Origin: Pseudomonadota bacterium
Lineage (GTDB): Bacteria; Pseudomonadota; Alphaproteobacteria; Sphingomonadales; Sphingomonadaceae
Reading direction: 5' to 3'
NCBI GenBank assembly: GCA_023390415.1
Contig: JAEWCW010000054.1
Coordinates: forward strand, 1 to 7,593
DNA: 7,593 nt
The stretch's first letter is position 1, and each line of letters starts with the position of its first letter. The translations under genes were made by a program, and so were the position numbers. Positions 7,039 through 7,593 of this stretch are shown piece after piece. Below the pieces are notes generated by a model. That model saw only the letters and a program-made list of their open reading frames with translations, made no database searches and was not told where the DNA came from.

Positions 7039-7050
7039 GAAAGGAGGTGA
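7039..7050 (+). promoter_or_regulatory. Unusually long Shine-Dalgarno sequence
   Basis: GAAAGGAGGTGA is complementary over its whole 12 bases to the 3' tail of 16S rRNA (UCACCUCCUUUC), far more than the 4-6 bases typical elsewhere in this window. The GGAGG core ends 6 bases before the ATG at 7054. Its first six bases can also pair with CCTTTC at 7112-7117, which would sequester the site. Confidence 0.7.
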
Positions 7051-7053
7051 CCG

Positions 7054-7110
7054 ATGTCTCATGGTTCAGCAGAGGGGTCGGTCAAGCTCGTTCGGGAGAT
7101 GAAGGGCTAA
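7054..7110 (+). CDS. Small ORF, 18 codons, possible leader peptide or small protein
   Basis: The predicted peptide is MSHGSAEGSVKLVREMKG. It has no signal sequence or membrane segment and carries a basic C-terminal half. Support for translation comes from the exceptional Shine-Dalgarno at ideal spacing, a candidate promoter upstream and an intrinsic terminator 50 bases after the stop. There is no run of a single amino acid codon, so it is not a classical biosynthetic attenuator peptide. The TAA stop sits exactly in the 3-base loop of a potential hairpin (7102-7116), so ribosome arrival would disrupt that structure. It could be a translated small protein, a leader peptide, or a ribosome-loading element of a regulatory RNA. 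I do not recognise a named family. Confidence 0.5.
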   Translation: MSHGSAEGSVKLVREMKG

Positions 7111-7127
7111 GCCTTTCCAGGTCTCCC
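7094..7127 (+). other. Hairpin with the small ORF stop codon in its loop
   Basis: AAGGGC (7102-7107) pairs with GCCTTT (7111-7116), including one G-U pair, leaving the TAA stop as the loop. An outer stem GGGAGA (7094-7099) pairs with TCTCCC (7122-7127) across a small internal loop. Translation to the stop codon would prevent this fold. The same CCTTTC bases could instead pair with the Shine-Dalgarno, so two exclusive structures are possible. Confidence 0.45.
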
Positions 7128-7128
7128 G

Positions 7129-7145
7129 GGCTGGAGCTTCCGGCC
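7129..7145 (+). other. Second hairpin of the small transcript
   Basis: GGCTGGA (7129-7135) pairs with TCCGGCC (7139-7145), seven pairs including one T-G wobble, with loop GCT. It lies between the stop-codon hairpin and the terminator. It overlaps alternative pairings such as CCAG (7117-7120) with CTGG (7131-7134), so the fold may switch. Function is not known. Confidence 0.4.
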
Positions 7146-7160
7146 GCTGACCATGTCATG

Positions 7161-7201
7161 AGGGCCGCCGGGCGTATATCCGGCGGCCCTTTTGCGTTTT
7201 T
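7161..7201 (+). terminator. Strong intrinsic terminator
   Basis: AGGGCCGCCGG (7161-7171) and CCGGCGGCCCT (7180-7190) form a perfect 11-bp stem with an 8-base loop. The stem is followed by TTT GCG TTTTT up to 7201. This is a textbook Rho-independent terminator for plus-strand transcription. It ends the small transcript (possible read-through from the lipoprotein genes would end here too), and stands 79 bases ahead of the phosphatase ATG. Confidence 0.9.
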
Positions 7202-7280
7202 GCGCGCGCTTCGCCGCCGGCCGCGGTTGATTCCGGAGCGGCCTGTGGCAAGGAGGAGGCGACCCAGAGGATCCCCGCGC

Positions 7281-7593
7281 ATGTCCAAGCTTCCTGTCTT
7301 CCTCTTCGCCCTCCTCGCCGCCGGAGCGGCCCAGGCCCAGCCGGCCGCAACGCCGACCGCACCCGCCATCGATCCTGCAAGCCCGCCGAAGCTGATCGTC
7401 GCGATCTCGGTGGATCAATTCTCGGCCGATCTCTTCGCCCAATATCGCCAGCACTTCACCGGCGGGCTCCGCCGCCTCTCGACCGGCATGGTCTTCCCCT
7501 CGGGCTACCAGGCCCACGCCGCCACCGAGACCTGTCCCGGCCATTCGACCATCCTCACCGGGTCGCGGCCGGCGCGCAGCGGCATCATCGCCA
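7281..7593 (+). CDS. phoK: Secreted alkaline phosphatase, PhoK/PafA type, 3' end missing
   Basis: The first 104 residues of a phosphomonoesterase that would release phosphate from organic phosphates in the periplasm or outside the cell. Residues 1-19 form a signal peptide ending AAQA, with cleavage probable before Gln20. The core begins with KLIVAISVDQFSADL (37-51), where Asp44 matches the first zinc ligand. TETCPGHSTILTGSRPARSG (82-101) is the active-site segment, with Thr84 as the expected nucleophile. In the Sphingomonas enzyme PhoK these correspond to Asp49 and Thr89 (numbers from memory), the same offset of five in both. This points to PhoK and not to the serine-using PhoA. The ATG at 7281 is preceded by only a modest site, AGAGGA, 9 bases upstream. 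The symbol is given by motif similarity; the remaining metal ligands lie outside the window. Confidence 0.85.
   Translation, partial: MSKLPVFLFALLAAGAAQAQPAATPTAPAIDPASPPKLIVAISVDQFSADLFAQYRQHFTGGLRRLSTGMVFPSGYQAHAATETCPGHSTILTGSRPARSGIIA

Noticed and set aside
7144..7160. TGTCAT near 7154 as a Pho box for the phosphatase
   Set aside because: Only one half-site resembles the PhoB consensus, no second copy occurs at 11-base spacing, and it lies between two hairpins upstream of the terminator.

Overview
The window is GC-rich, densely packed chromosomal DNA that looks like a sphingomonad alphaproteobacterium (Sphingomonas or a close relative). The evidence is a sphingomonad-style TonB-dependent receptor, a PhoK-type alkaline phosphatase with the Thr nucleophile motif known from Sphingomonas, and lipoproteins of a kind I associate with this group. 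This assignment is inferred from protein character, not from a marker gene.

Layout. (1) Positions 1-3483, plus strand: the 3' part of a TonB-dependent outer-membrane receptor, followed after one base by a Spinster-like MFS transporter. This is probably an outer-membrane plus inner-membrane uptake or export pair; the substrate cannot be read from sequence. (2) Positions 3480-5646, minus strand: a co-directional set transcribed tilS, then a class II aldolase/adducin-family protein, then a 109-residue protein of unknown function. It converges on the MFS gene, and the two stop codons overlap in a CTAG. (3) Positions 5647-5722: a short divergent intergenic region with an 8-bp inverted repeat, one arm of which covers the tilS start codon. 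(4) Positions 5723-6923, plus strand: two consecutive lipoproteins that appear to be diverged tandem paralogues, sharing a two-cysteine C-terminal domain. (5) Positions 6924-7280: no large gene, but a compact small-transcript unit. It has a plausible promoter, an unusually long Shine-Dalgarno sequence, an 18-codon ORF whose stop codon sits in a hairpin loop, a second hairpin and a strong intrinsic terminator. (6) Positions 7281-7593, plus strand: the 5' end of a secreted alkaline phosphatase of the PhoK/PafA type, cut by the window edge.

How the parts fit. Most of the window is ordinary housekeeping and envelope or transport content. The region that deserves attention is 6991-7201. It could be a free-standing small mRNA or dual-function RNA, or a leader peptide with an attenuator controlling the phosphatase downstream. 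The paired lipoproteins are the second item of interest. No mobile element, CRISPR array, tRNA, rRNA or phage signature was seen.
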